Shown: in pieces, positions 22,201 to 34,200 of the stretch
Numbering within the stretch: the first letter of the stretch is position 1
Layout: each line of letters starts with the position of its first letter
From: Dryobates pubescens
Lineage: Eukaryota > Chordata > Aves > Piciformes > Picidae
Assembly (NCBI RefSeq): GCF_014839835.1
Contig: NC_071624.1
Coordinates: 21,533,675 to 21,597,674, forward strand
Reading direction: 5' to 3'
Length of the DNA stretch: 64,000 bases
The notes under the pieces: generated by a model
Databases searched by the model: none
What the model was told of the DNA's origin: nothing
Seen by the model: only the letters and a program-made list of their open reading frames with translations
Position numbers and translations under genes: made by a program

Positions 22201-25200
22201 GCTCATCTGCAGCTGCTGCCAACCAGCACCCCCAGGGCCTTTTCCCCCAGGCAGTTTCCAGCTGCTCTGCCCCCAGCCTGGAGCCCTCCTGGGGTTGTTG
22301 TGCCCCAAGGTCAGGACCCAGCCCTTGGCCTTGTTAAGCCTCATCCCACTGGCCTCAGCCCATGGATCCAGCCTGGCCAGGTCCCTCTGCAGAGCCTCCC
22401 TGCCCTCCAGCAGGTAATGCTGCTTGGTCTTGGGTGAGTGGTACTGGCTTGTGTGAGGGACCCAAAACTGACCCCAGGATTCAAGCTGTGGCCTCCCCAG
22501 GCTCAAACATTTCTCCTCCTCTCCACTCTCAAGCTCCCTCTTGCACTTCAAACCATCTCCCCTTGGCCTGGCCCAGCAGGCCCTGCTCAGAAGTCTGTCC
22601 CCAGCTCTCTGATCTCCCCTTGAGGCACTGCAAGGCCACCAGAAGCTCTCCCTGGAGCCTTCTCCTCTCCAGGCTGCCCAAGGCCAACTCTCCCTGCCTG
22701 GGCTCGCAGCAGAGGGCTTCCAGCCCTGCTGTGGCCTCCTCTGGGCTCACTCCAGCAGAGGGAGGCTATCCCCAAGCTCAGATCTTCCTCCCCCACCTCT
22801 GATGAGCACAGGGCAGCAGCTCCTGCGTGCAGCCTCCAGGCAGCGCTGAGGCCTCTGCACCAAGGGCCAAGGTGCCACTGCCAGCAGGGCTGAGGGGGGA
22901 GCTCAGGGGCTGCTGGGACAGCCTGCCAGGGAAGGGGCCCCTGGGAAGCTGGGGCTGTGCTCTCACCTGCTCAGGGGGAGTGCCCTTCACCTCCTCCAGG
23001 TACCTCCTCACCACTGCCTCCGGCTCGGTCGGGGTGGCTGCACCGGGAGAGAGCAGAGAAGGAGACTTGAGCCATGCCAGCAGACCTGGGGGGCACACAT
23101 GGGGAGAGCCAGAGGGGGGAGACAAGTCACTGGCCAGGGTGCCAAGGAGAAAGGTTAGGGTCAGAAGGCAGAAGAGGCTGCTCCAAGTCATCCCTGCAAG
23201 TCCCCCAGAGGCTTGGCCACCACTGGCACCTCGAGTGCCACAGATGGGAGATGCCCAGAGACACCCAGGGCCACCCAGGGATGCCCAGGGCCACCCAGGG
23301 CCCTGCCTGCAGCTGCTCCACTCCACTCTGCAGACTCACAGAAAGGGTAGGAAGGGACCTTGAAGATCACCCAGCTCCAACCCCCCTGCCTTGGGCAGAG
23401 ACACCTCCAGGCTGCTCCACTCCTCCCCACACACCCAGCCAGGCCCCAGCTGGACCTCTGAAGCACAGCAGAGGAGCAAAGTGGGAGGCCCACACTCAAG
23501 CCAAGGATGCTGTGGTCTCAGGAGACACAGGAGGACACCACCCATGCTGCCCAAGGGGGAAGAAGCCATTCCCACATCACCCCCAGGAGGCCCAGCAGGA
23601 CCCCCAGCTTCAGGCCCTCCTTGGAGGGTACCCAGCAAGAGCCAGCAGAGGTCACAGGAACACAAACCAAGGCAGCTTCCTGCAGCACAGGACACTGAGA
23701 CCCTCTCCAGTGGCCTCACTACAGTCCCTGGTCCCCACACACCCAGGCAGGGGACCCAGCACTGGCAGCACTGTGCCTCCCCCTGCACCCCCAAAGCCTT
23801 ACAGCCCCCAAGGGGCCTCCCCCTGCACCCCCAAAGCCTCTGGCTGGAAAAGCATCAAGAGAGAGCAGGGAGCTGCTGTGGCACCCCTCAGGAAAGCAAA
23901 GCCTGGCTCCAGCAGGAAGGGAGGGAGGGAGGGGGGCAGTGTTCTGGGGGAGCACTGCTCATGGTGGAGGCAGAGGAGCAGAAGGGAATCACAGAGTGGC
24001 AGGGGCTGGAAGGGAGCTCCAGAGCTCATCCAGGCCAACCCCCTGCCAGAGCAGGGTCACCCTGCTCACACAGGAACTCATCCAGGCAGGCTGTGAATAC
24101 CTCCAGAGAGGGAGGCTCCACAGCCCCCCTGGGCAGCCTGCTCCAGGGCTCTGGCACCTCACAGGGAAAACATTTTCCTCCTGTTTCCAAGGAGCTTCCT
24201 CTGCCTCAGCTTCCACCACTGCCCCCGGTGGGACCAGCCACAGGCTGTGGAAGAGGCCAAGGCCTGAATGGAACAGATCCTGCAGCCTCTGCCAACCCCT
24301 TACCACACCTGCACCAAAGAAAGCTTTCCTCATCTCCAACCTAAGCCTCCCCTGGCACAATTTCAGGCCATTTTCTCTCCTTCTATCACCTGAGCCTAGG
24401 GAGCAGAGCCCAGCTGCCACCTGGCTCCAGCCTCCTCTCAGGGAGCTGCAGAGAGCAATGAGGTCTCCCTCAGCCTCCTCTTCTCCAGACCAAACACCCC
24501 CAGCTCCCTCAGCTGCTCCTCCCCAGCCCTGTTCTCCAGACCCTTCCCCAGACCTGCTCCAGCCTCTCCAAGTCCTTCATGGAGTGAGGAGCCCAGAGCT
24601 GACTGCAGGATTAGAAGTGCAGCCCCACCAGGGCAGGTGATGAAGGGATGCCCACTCTGAGTGCCAGAGCTGGGCAGGAGAGAGGCCAAACATCTTGGGC
24701 AGAGCATGGCTGTGAGGATCAGCTGCTGGAGACCCTTAGCCAGGGAGGTGGTAACAGGAACTAAGCCAAGGAACAGCTCAGGAGCAGCTGTGTCCCACCC
24801 TGGAGGCTCAGCCAGCCCCAACCCCCCTGCCATGGGCAGGGACACCTCACACCACAGCAGGTTGCTCACAGCCACATCCAGCCTGGCTGCAAACACCTCA
24901 ACACCAGCAAGAGAGACTGGCCACTGGGATGTGCTGCCCAGGGAGGTGGTGGAGTCCCCATCCCTGGAGGTGCTCAAGGAAGGCTTGGATGTGGCACTGG
25001 GAGCCATGGATCACAGAATCACCAAAGTTGGAAGAGACCTCAAAGATAATTGAGTCCAAGCTGTCACCCAACACCTCCTGACAACTAACCCATGGCTCCA
25101 AGTGCCACATCCAATCCCCTCCTGAACACCTCCAGGGATGGGGACTCCACCACCTCCCTGGGCAGCACATCCCAATGGCTAACAACTCCCCCAGTGAAGA

Positions 25201-28200
25201 ACTTTCTCCTCACCTCCAGCCTAAACTTCCCCTGGCACAGCTTGAGACTGTGTCCTCCTGTTCTGGTGCTAGGGGCCTGCCTGGGAGAAGAGACCAACTC
25301 CCACCTGGCTACAACCTCCCTTCAGGGAGTTGGAGAGAGCAAGAAGGTCTCCCCTGAGCCTCCTCTTCTGCAGGCTAAGCAACCCCAGCTCCCTCAGCCT
25401 CTCCTCACAGGGCTGTGCTCCAGACCCCTCCCCAGCTTTGTTGCCCTTCTCTGGACACCTTCCAGCAGCTCAACATCTGAGCACAGGGCACAAGGACTTC
25501 CCTGCTGGCCACACTCTTCCTGATGCAGGCCAGGATGCCCTTGGCCTTCTTGGCCCCTGGGCACACTGCTGGCTCCTGTTCAGCTGCTGTCCACCACTAC
25601 CCCCAGAGCTGCCCCAGCACTGCAGGGAGGTCTCAGCAGAGCACAGCAGAGGGGCAGAATCCCCTCCCTGCCCCTGCTGCCCACACTGCTGGGGATCAGC
25701 CCAGGCCAGGCTGGGCTGGCAGTGCTCAGTGCCAGCTCCTGTCCTGCTTTGCACCCCCAAGTCCTTCTCCCCAGCCTGGATGGACACTGGGGGTGCCCTG
25801 AGCCAGGCCCTGCCCAGCTCTCACTGGATCTCTCCGGGGTGGCAGCTCCCAGAGGGGTGCAGGAGGGCAAAGGGCTCCACCAAGCAGAAGCTCAGGGCAC
25901 AGCCAGGTCCACCTCTGCCTGCTGGCAGCTGCAGGGGCCAGGGGGGGCTCCTGTACAGAGCTCATCCCTAGCAGGGACCAAGCCCCTGCTGATCCCAGGA
26001 GCCATGCTCAGGCCAGGGCTGGGGAGGGCAGAGCTGGCAGGGAGCTCCCCTGCAGCCTGCCCTGAGCAGGTGAGGAGCAGGCACAGATCCTGCTCCCCCT
26101 GGCCTCCCCCTGGGGGGCACTCCGGGACCCACCGCCGCCCGGGGGGCTGCCCCAGCTCAGACCTGTCCCCCCAACAGGTCAGAGAAGATAGAATCACAGC
26201 TTGCACTGGGTTGGAAGGGGCCCTGGGAGGTCACCTTGGCCAAGCCCCCTGCAGCCAGCAGGGACCTCTCCAACTGCAGCAGGCTGCCCAGGGCCACAGC
26301 AAGTTTGACCTTCAGTGTGGCCAGGGGCAAGGCTTCAAGCACCTCCCTGTGCCAGTGTCCCCTCACTGTGCAGAGCTTCCTCCTGCTGCCCAGCCTCAGC
26401 CTCCCCTGCTCCAGCTTCAACCCCCTGCCCCTTGTCCTATCACTCCAAGTCCTCCTGAGCAGTCCCTCCCCAGCCTTCCCCTAGGTCTCCTCCAGCTCTT
26501 GCAATGCAGCTCTAAGGCCTTCTCCTCTCTAGGCTGAACAACCCCAACCCTGAGGTTGCCCAGGGAGCTTCTGGATGTCCTTCCCCCCGCGGAGATGTTG
26601 AGCACCAGGCTGGACACAAAGCCAACTTCACCAACCCTGAACACCTCCAGCAAAGGAGACACAACCACAGCCTCTCCCCAGGGCTGTTCCCCCCACCCTC
26701 ACTGCAGAGAGTTTCCTCCTCATCCAATCAATCAAATCAAACCACAGAGGGAGGGAGAAAGAGAGGGAGGAGGGAGGGAGAAAGAGAGGGAGGAGGGAGG
26801 GAGAAAGAGAGGGAGGAGGGAGGGAGAAAGAGAGGGAGGAGGGAGGGAGAAAGAGAGGGAGGAGGGAGGGAGAAAGAGAGGGAGGAGGGAGGGAGAAAGA
26901 GAGGGAGGAGGGAGGGAGAAAGAGAGGGAGGAGGGAGGGAGAAAGAGAGGGAGGAGGGAGGGAGAAAGAGAGGGAGGAGGGAGGGAGAAAGAGAGGGAGG
27001 AGGGAGGGAGAAAGAGAGGGAGGAGGGAGGGAGAAAGAGAGGGAGGAGGGAGGGAGAAAGAGAGGGAGGAGGGAGGGAGAAAGAGAGGGAGGAGGGAGGG
27101 AGAAAGAGAGGGAGGAGGGAGGGAGAAATAGAGTGAGGACGGAGTGAGAAATAGAGGGAGGAGGGACTCAGAAATAGAGAGAGGAGGGAGGGAGAAAGAG
27201 AGGGAGGAGGGAGGGAGAGAGAAGAGGAGGAGGGAGGGAGAAAGAGAGGGAGGAGGGAGGGAGAAAGAGAGGGAGGAGGGAGGGAGAAAGAGAGGGAGGA
27301 GGGAGGGAGAAAGAGAGGGAGGAGGGAGGGAGAAAGAGAGGGAGGAGGGAGGGAGAAAGAGAGGGAGGAGGGAGGGAGAAAGAGAGGGAGGAGGGAGGGA
27401 GAAAGAGAGGGAGGAGGGAGGGAGAAAGAGAGGGAGGAGGGAGGGAGAAAGAGAGGGAGGAGGGAGGGAGAAAGAGAGGGAGGAGGGAGGGAGAAAGAGA
27501 GGGAGGAGGGAGGGAGAAAGAGAGGGAGGAGGGAGGGAGAAAGAGAGGGAGGAGGGAGGGAGAAAGAGAGGAGGAGGGAGGGAGAAAGAGAGGAGGAGGA
27601 GGAGAAAGAGAGGGAGGAGGCGGAGAAAGAGAGGAGGAGGAGGAGAAAGAGGGGAGGAGGGGGGAAGAGAGGGAGGAGGGGGAGAAAGAGAGGGAGGGGG
27701 AGAAAGAGAGGGAGGAGGGAGGGAGAAAGAGAGGGAGGAGGGAGGGAGAAAGAGAGGGAGGAGGGAGGGAGAAAGAGAGGGAGGAGGGAGGGAGAAAGAG
27801 AGGGAAAGGAGATGACAAAGAGGAGATGGAAGCAGACCTCAAGAGGGTGGTTTGGGGAGGGGAAGGGAGGGGAGAGGGAGAGCAGGAACTACCTTTCTTG
27901 GCCACTTTCCTCCCCTCCTTAACTGAGCTGTGTTTTTTAGTGGCTCTATGGGTGGTGGCAGCTGGAGGCACACAGGTGAGGTGAGCGGGGAGTCCGGCGG
28001 CTGACATCAGTATAGCCGAGATGCCTACAGCAGGAGGGGGGAGAGCGACATGCAGGGGGGGAGGGAGGGAGGGGGAGGGGAGGGGAGGGGGGAGACAAGT
28101 TCATTACAGCCCCAAATTAAAACCAAAAGAGGGAGGGGGAAAAAAACAATCATCACAATGATCAAACCAACCAAATCCAAACCAAACCAAACCCTCCTGA

Positions 28201-31200
28201 GATCCAGCGGAGGACAACGGCCGGGCGAGAGGGGAGGGAGGGAGGGAGGGAGGGAAGGAGGATGGAAGCAGGGGGGTGGGGAGCGGGGCACAGAGCTCCC
28301 TGCAGGGGCAGGTTAGAATCTGAAGGCAGCCCAGCAGGCCAGAGGCAGCTCCCCAGCTCCCAGCAGCATGGCAGGCAGGCTGAGGGCCAAGCCTAGCCGC
28401 AGGCAGGAGCTCATTGCACAGCACCAGGGGTGCCCAGCGCCCCCGTGCCAGCCCTGGCACCCGGCAAGGACACTCACCCAGGAGCTGCCTGCTGGAGTTC
28501 TGGAGCCCTAGAAGGGTGCAGCTGGGTGGCTGCAGGCCCTCTGCAGCTCAGTTGGGCTTGCAGCTGGGCTGGGGGATGCTGAGCTGCTGCTGCTGCTGCT
28601 GGGCAGAGCTGCTCTGCCACGGCAGCGCTGCCTGAGCTGTGGGGCTGGGAGGGAAAGCAAAGCCACCTGAGAAGGGCTTTCCCCTCTCACCCTGAGGTGG
28701 TTCTTCCTGGCACTCTGCTCAGCCAAGCAGCAGGCACTGGGGCCAGTCCTGTGTCCAGCTCTGGGCTCCTCAGCTCAAGAAGGACATTGAGAGACTTGAA
28801 GGTGTCCAGAGAAGGGCAAGAAAGCTGGGGAGGGGTCTGGAGCACAGCTCTGGGAGGAGAGGCTGAGGGAACTGGGGTTGCTTAGCCTGCAGAAGAGGAG
28901 GCTCAGGGGAGACCTTCTTGCTCTCTGCAACTCCCTGAAGGGAGGTTGTAGCCAGGTGGGGGTTGGTCTCTTCTCCCAGGCACCCAGCACCAGAACAAGA
29001 GGACACAGTCTCAAGCTGTGCCAGGGGAGGTTCAGGCTGGAGGTGAGGAAGAAATTCTTCCCAGCAAGAGAGATTGGCCCTTGGGATGTGCTGCCCAGGG
29101 AGGTGGTGGAGTCCCCATCCCTGGAGGTGTTCAAGGAAGGCTTGGATGTGGCACTTGGAGCCGTGGTTTAGGGGTTAGGGACTAGGTCATAGGTTGGACT
29201 TGATGATCTCTGAGGTCTTTTCCAACCTGGTTGATTGAGTCTAGGGCTGGCACCTGCCTGGGCTCCAGGGTCTGCAGGCATGGAGGCTGCTGAAGGGCAT
29301 TGGCCTCCCCCACCTGCCACAGCCCTGACCTTGGGGGTGTGAGGGATGAAGGATATCAGCCCCAGGCTCCTCCTCAGCCCACCCCAGAGCTTCTGGCCCA
29401 TCCTCTCACCCCAAAAGCCCCTCCTCAGCCTCCCAAAGCTCCCCATAAGCTCCCCCCAAAGCCCCTCCTCAGCTCCCCATAAGCTCCCCCCAAAGCCCAG
29501 CTGCTCACCCCCAAAGCTCCTCCAAAGCTCCCCTCCAGCTGCTTGCCCCCATAGCTCCCCCTCATCCCCTCACCCCCCACAGCTCCCCCCTCAGCTGCTC
29601 ACCCCCCCCAAACCTCCCCCTCCAGCCCCTTGCCCCTCCAGCCAGCCTGCAGTGCCCCCAGCTGCACCCTCGCTGCCCTCAAGCAGGGCAGCAGTGCCAG
29701 GCTGGCTGGCTGGGGGCTGGAGCTGCCTCTCCAAAGCAGCTGCCCCCTGCTCACCCCACAGCATCTCCTCCCTGCCACTCCCCTCCATCCCAGCACCCCC
29801 ATGCTGGGAGGCAGCTCAGCTCCAGCCTCCCCCCTCCCAGGTAGCTGTGAGCAGGGGATGCCCTGGGCTGGGGACCCTGCAGGGGACAACCATGCCCTGC
29901 AGGCCAGGGAGAGCTGCAGGGCTGCTCCATGCTGGCCTGAGGGGCTGCTTGCTGCTTCTCAGCCCCAACCACCCTCCCCAGGCAGCAGCTGTCCTGCTGA
30001 GCCCCTCTGCCTTGGCCCTTCCCACCTGGGGCAGCCAGCACCAGCGCTGAGCCAGGGTGCTCACAGCTGCAGGCACCCCCAAAGCCAGCAGCACCCCCAA
30101 AACTTGCTTCTGGCCATGCAAACCCCACAGCTTGGGCTGGGAAAGGCCTCTGAGAGCCATCCAGGACAGCATCAGCCCAGCACCACCACAGCCCCCAAGG
30201 GCCTTGAACCCCTCCAGGCATGGGGACTCCCCCAGCTCCCTGGGCAGCCTGGGCCAGGGCCTGACCCACTCTGGCAGCAGAGAAATTGTTCCTCCTCTCC
30301 AAGCTGGCCCTCCCATGAGGCAACTTGAGGCCATTTCTTCTCCTCCTGTCACCTGGAACTTAAGAGACCTCTGAGCTCAGCCAGCCCAAGCACTCCCCCA
30401 GAGCTCACAGCCACACCACTGCTGCTCAGCCACTGCACCACAGCCCTCAGCACCACATCCATGTGGCTTTGAAACCCCTCCAGGGATGGGGACTCCCCCA
30501 GCTCCCTGGGCAGCCTGGGCCAGGGCCTGAGAGCCCTTGCTGGGAAGAAAGGATTCCTAATATCCAACCTGAACCTCCCCTGGTGCAGCCTGAGGCCATC
30601 TCTTGCCCTGTCACTTATTCCTAGGGAGCAGAGCCCAGCCCCCCCCTGGCTCCAGCCTCCTCTCAGGGAGCTGCAGAGAGCAATGAGGTCTCCCTCAGCC
30701 TCCTGTGCTCCAGGCTGAACACCCCCAGCTCCCTCAGCTGCTCCTCCCCAGCCCTGTTCTCCAGACCCTTCCCCAGCTTGGTTGCTCTTCTCTGGCCCTG
30801 CTCCAGCCTCTCAGTGTCCTTCTTGCAGTGAGGGACCCAAACCTGAGCCCAGGACTCAAGGGGTGGCCTCAGCAGTGCCCAGCACAGGGACACCATCTCT
30901 TCCCCACTCCTGCTGGTGACCTTCTTGGCCACCTGGGCACCCCCTGGGCTCACCTCCAGCTGCTCTCAGCCAGCCTCCTCTCCTCCAGGCTCAACACCCT
31001 CAGCTGCTCCTCCCCAGCCCTCTTCTCCAGACCCCTCCCCAGCTTTGTTGCCCTTCTCTGGACACCTTCAAGTCTCTCAATGTCCTCCTTGAACTGAGGG
31101 GCCCAGAACTGGACACAGGACTCAAGGTGTGACCTAACCAGTGCAGTGTACAGGGGCAGAATGACCTCCCTGCTCCTGCTGGCCACACTGTTCCTGATGC

Positions 31201-34200
31201 AGGCCAGGATGCCATTGGCCCTCTTGGCTGCCTGGGCACACTGCAGGCTCATGTTCAGCCTACCATCGACCAGCACCCCCAGGTCCCTCTCTGCCTGGCT
31301 GCTCTCAGCCACTCTGCCCCCAGCCTGTAGCACTGCCTGGGGTTGCTGTGGCCAAAGTGCAGCACCTGGCACTTGGATGTGTTCAATCTCCTGCCCTTGG
31401 CCTCTGCCCATCTGTCCAGCCTGGCAAGGTCCCTCTGCAGAGCTCTCCTACCCTCTAACAGATCAACTCCTGCCCCCAGCTTTGTGTCAGCTGCACAGCT
31501 ACTGCTGATGGACTCCATCCCCTCCTCCAGATTATCAATAAAAATATTGACCAGGCTGGGGCCCAGCACTGATCCCTGGGGCACACCACTGGTGCCTGGC
31601 TGCCAGCTGGCTGTGGCACCATTCACCACCACTCTCTGGGCTCAGCCTCCAGCCAGTTCCTAACCCAGCTCAGAGTGCTGCTGTCCCAGCCAGGGGCTGA
31701 CAGCTTGGCCAGCAGTTTGCTGTGGGGGATGGTGTCAAAGGCCTTGCTGCAGTCCAGGCAGACCACATCCACAGCCTGCCCCACAGCCACCAGGCAGTCA
31801 CCTGGGCATGGAAGGAGATCAGGTTGGTCAGGCAGGACCTGCCCTCCCTAAATCCTACCCTCAACCAGGCTGAGCCTGCAGCCCTTCCCTGCTGCCAGGG
31901 GGACCTGCAGGAGGAGCTCACACAGCAGAAGCTGTTTGCTTCTGCATGAGGAGGACTGAAAGCCTGCAGCCTAGCAACAGCACCAGAGCTGCCTCCTGCA
32001 CACTGCAGCAGGCAGGGACTGTCCCCTGCAGCAGAGGAAGGGCACTTGGAGGCACTGCCAGGAGAGCAGCAGCAGCTCCTGCTGGGCACTGAGCCTGCAG
32101 GCACAGCACTTCTGAACCAGGCCAAGGGCAAGGTCCTGCACCCAGCCTGGGGCAGTCCTTGCTACCAACCCAAGCTGGGGAGGAGGAGATGGAGAGCAGC
32201 CCTGCAGAGGAGGACTTGGGTGGGGGGAGAAGCTGCACAGGAGCCAGCAATGGGCACTGGCAGCACAGAAGGCCAAGGGCAGCCTGGGCTGCAGCCAAAG
32301 CAGTGTGGCCAGAGCTGGAGAGAGGGATCCTGCCCCTCTGCTCTGCTCTGGGGAGACCTCACCTGCAGGGCTGGGGCCAGAGATGGAGCCCTCAACACAG
32401 GAAGGACCTGGAGCTGATGGAGAGGCTCCAGAGGAGGCCATGGACACAATCAGAGGGTTGGAGAGCCTCTGCTGTGTGGACAGGCTGAGGGAGTTGGAGC
32501 TGTTCAGCCTGGAGAAGGCTTCAGGGAGACCTCAGAGCAGCAGTTCAGTATCTGAAGGGGAGCTGCAGGCAGGCTGGGCAGGGACTGCTCAGAAGGGGCT
32601 GTGGGCATAAGGCTGAGGGGCAATGGTTTGCAACTGGAGCAGGGGAGAGTCAGGTTGGAGCTCAGGAGGAAGCTCTGCACAGTGAGGCTGGGGAGACACT
32701 GGCACAGGCTGCCCAGGGAGGTGGTGCAGGCTCCAGCCCTGGAGACACTCAAGATCAGGCTCCAGGGGGCCCTGGGCAGCCTGCTCTGGCTGGAGGGGGC
32801 CAAGATGCCCTTGGAGGCTCCCTCCCAGCCTGCTGCAACCTGTGAATCCATGAGTGATGCCAGAGCTCAGCAGCTCATCCCAGCCAGGCTGCTGGTGCAG
32901 AGGGTGAGATCTGCCAGGGGAGCCCAGGCAGCGCCAGGGCTGAGCGGTGCCCAGAGGCAGCTGCCAGAGCAGGTTCTGCTGGGGAGCCAACCCCCCCTGC
33001 TGCTGCTGCTGCTCACAGGCACTGACACAGCACACAACAGGGCAGCAGCAGAGCCTGAGCCACCAACTCAGTGCTGCCTTCACAACCCCCACCCCCCAAA
33101 GGAGGCCAAGTGAGGAGCAGGAGGCAGAGAAGCTTGGCTGAGCTCAGGGACCCCCCCGAGGCAGCTCCTCTCCCAGCTGGAGGTCATTGATCAACCATCA
33201 GACATTGATCCAGCCACAGGATGGGTTGGGAGGGACCTTAAGGGTGGGCCCAGTTGCAGCCCTGCTGCCACAGGCAGGGCCAATCCCCAGGTGCTCAGCC
33301 CACCACCAAGGTCCAGCTCTTCCCTCAGGCCTCTGCTGTTCACCAGCCACAGCCTGCCCCAGCTGCACCTGCAGCTCACCCACAGGATACAGAGGTTCAG
33401 CTTCTCCCTCTTCAAACCAGAGGCAAGGCTGCTGAGAAGCACCCTGGGAGGAGACTGAAGGCTCCCTGGAGACTTTCTAAACATCCTTCCAAGAGGCACC
33501 TTGGGATGGAAAGCAAAGACTCCCTGGAGACCTCTGGACAAGCTTCCAAGAGGTACCAAGGGAGGGAGACTGAAGGCTCCCTGGGGAGTCCTCATCCAGC
33601 CTGGCCCTGAACACCTCCAGGCAGGGCACAGCCACAGCCTCCCTGGGCAACCTGTGCCAGGCTCTCCCCAGCCTCACTGCAAAGAATTTCTTCCTCATCT
33701 CCACTCTCAGTCTCTCCTCTCCCAGCTCAAAGCCATTGTTCCTCATCCTGGCACTCCCAGCCCTTGCCCAAAGTCCCTCCCCAGCTCTCCTGGAGCCCTT
33801 CAGGTACTGCAAGGCTGCTCTGAGGTCTCCCTGGAGCCTCTTCCAGGCTGCACAGCCCCAACTCTCCCAGCCTGGCCCCACAGGGGAGGTTCTGCAGCTC
33901 TCTGACCATCTCTGTGGCCTCCTCTGGAGCCTCTCCAGCAGCTCCAGGTCCTTCTTGTGCTGGGGGCCCCAGAGCTGGAGGCAGTGCTGCAGGTGGGGGC
34001 TGAGCAGAGCAGAGGGGCAGAATCCCCTCCAAGGTCTTTCCAGAGCCTAGTGGCAAGCAGTCAGGCTTGCTGCAGGCTGTCAGGGTACACCAGGGTTAGC
34101 CTTCATGCAGGGCTCACTTGGCCACAGAGATGTGCAAGGCAGAGCTTTGGGGCTGGTGCTAACAGCTGATGACTGCCAGCTCCCACCCTGGGGGGCTTTC

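Noticed and set aside
20961-22456. Inverted repeat as the ends of a DNA transposon or foldback element
   Set aside because: The arms contain nested CR1 DNA, lack short terminal repeats and target duplications, and enclose host exons.
26556-27815. Arg/Glu/Gly-rich 'protein' with a 23-residue period
   Set aside because: It is the 23-bp polypurine repeat read in frame. No start context or homologue was recognised.
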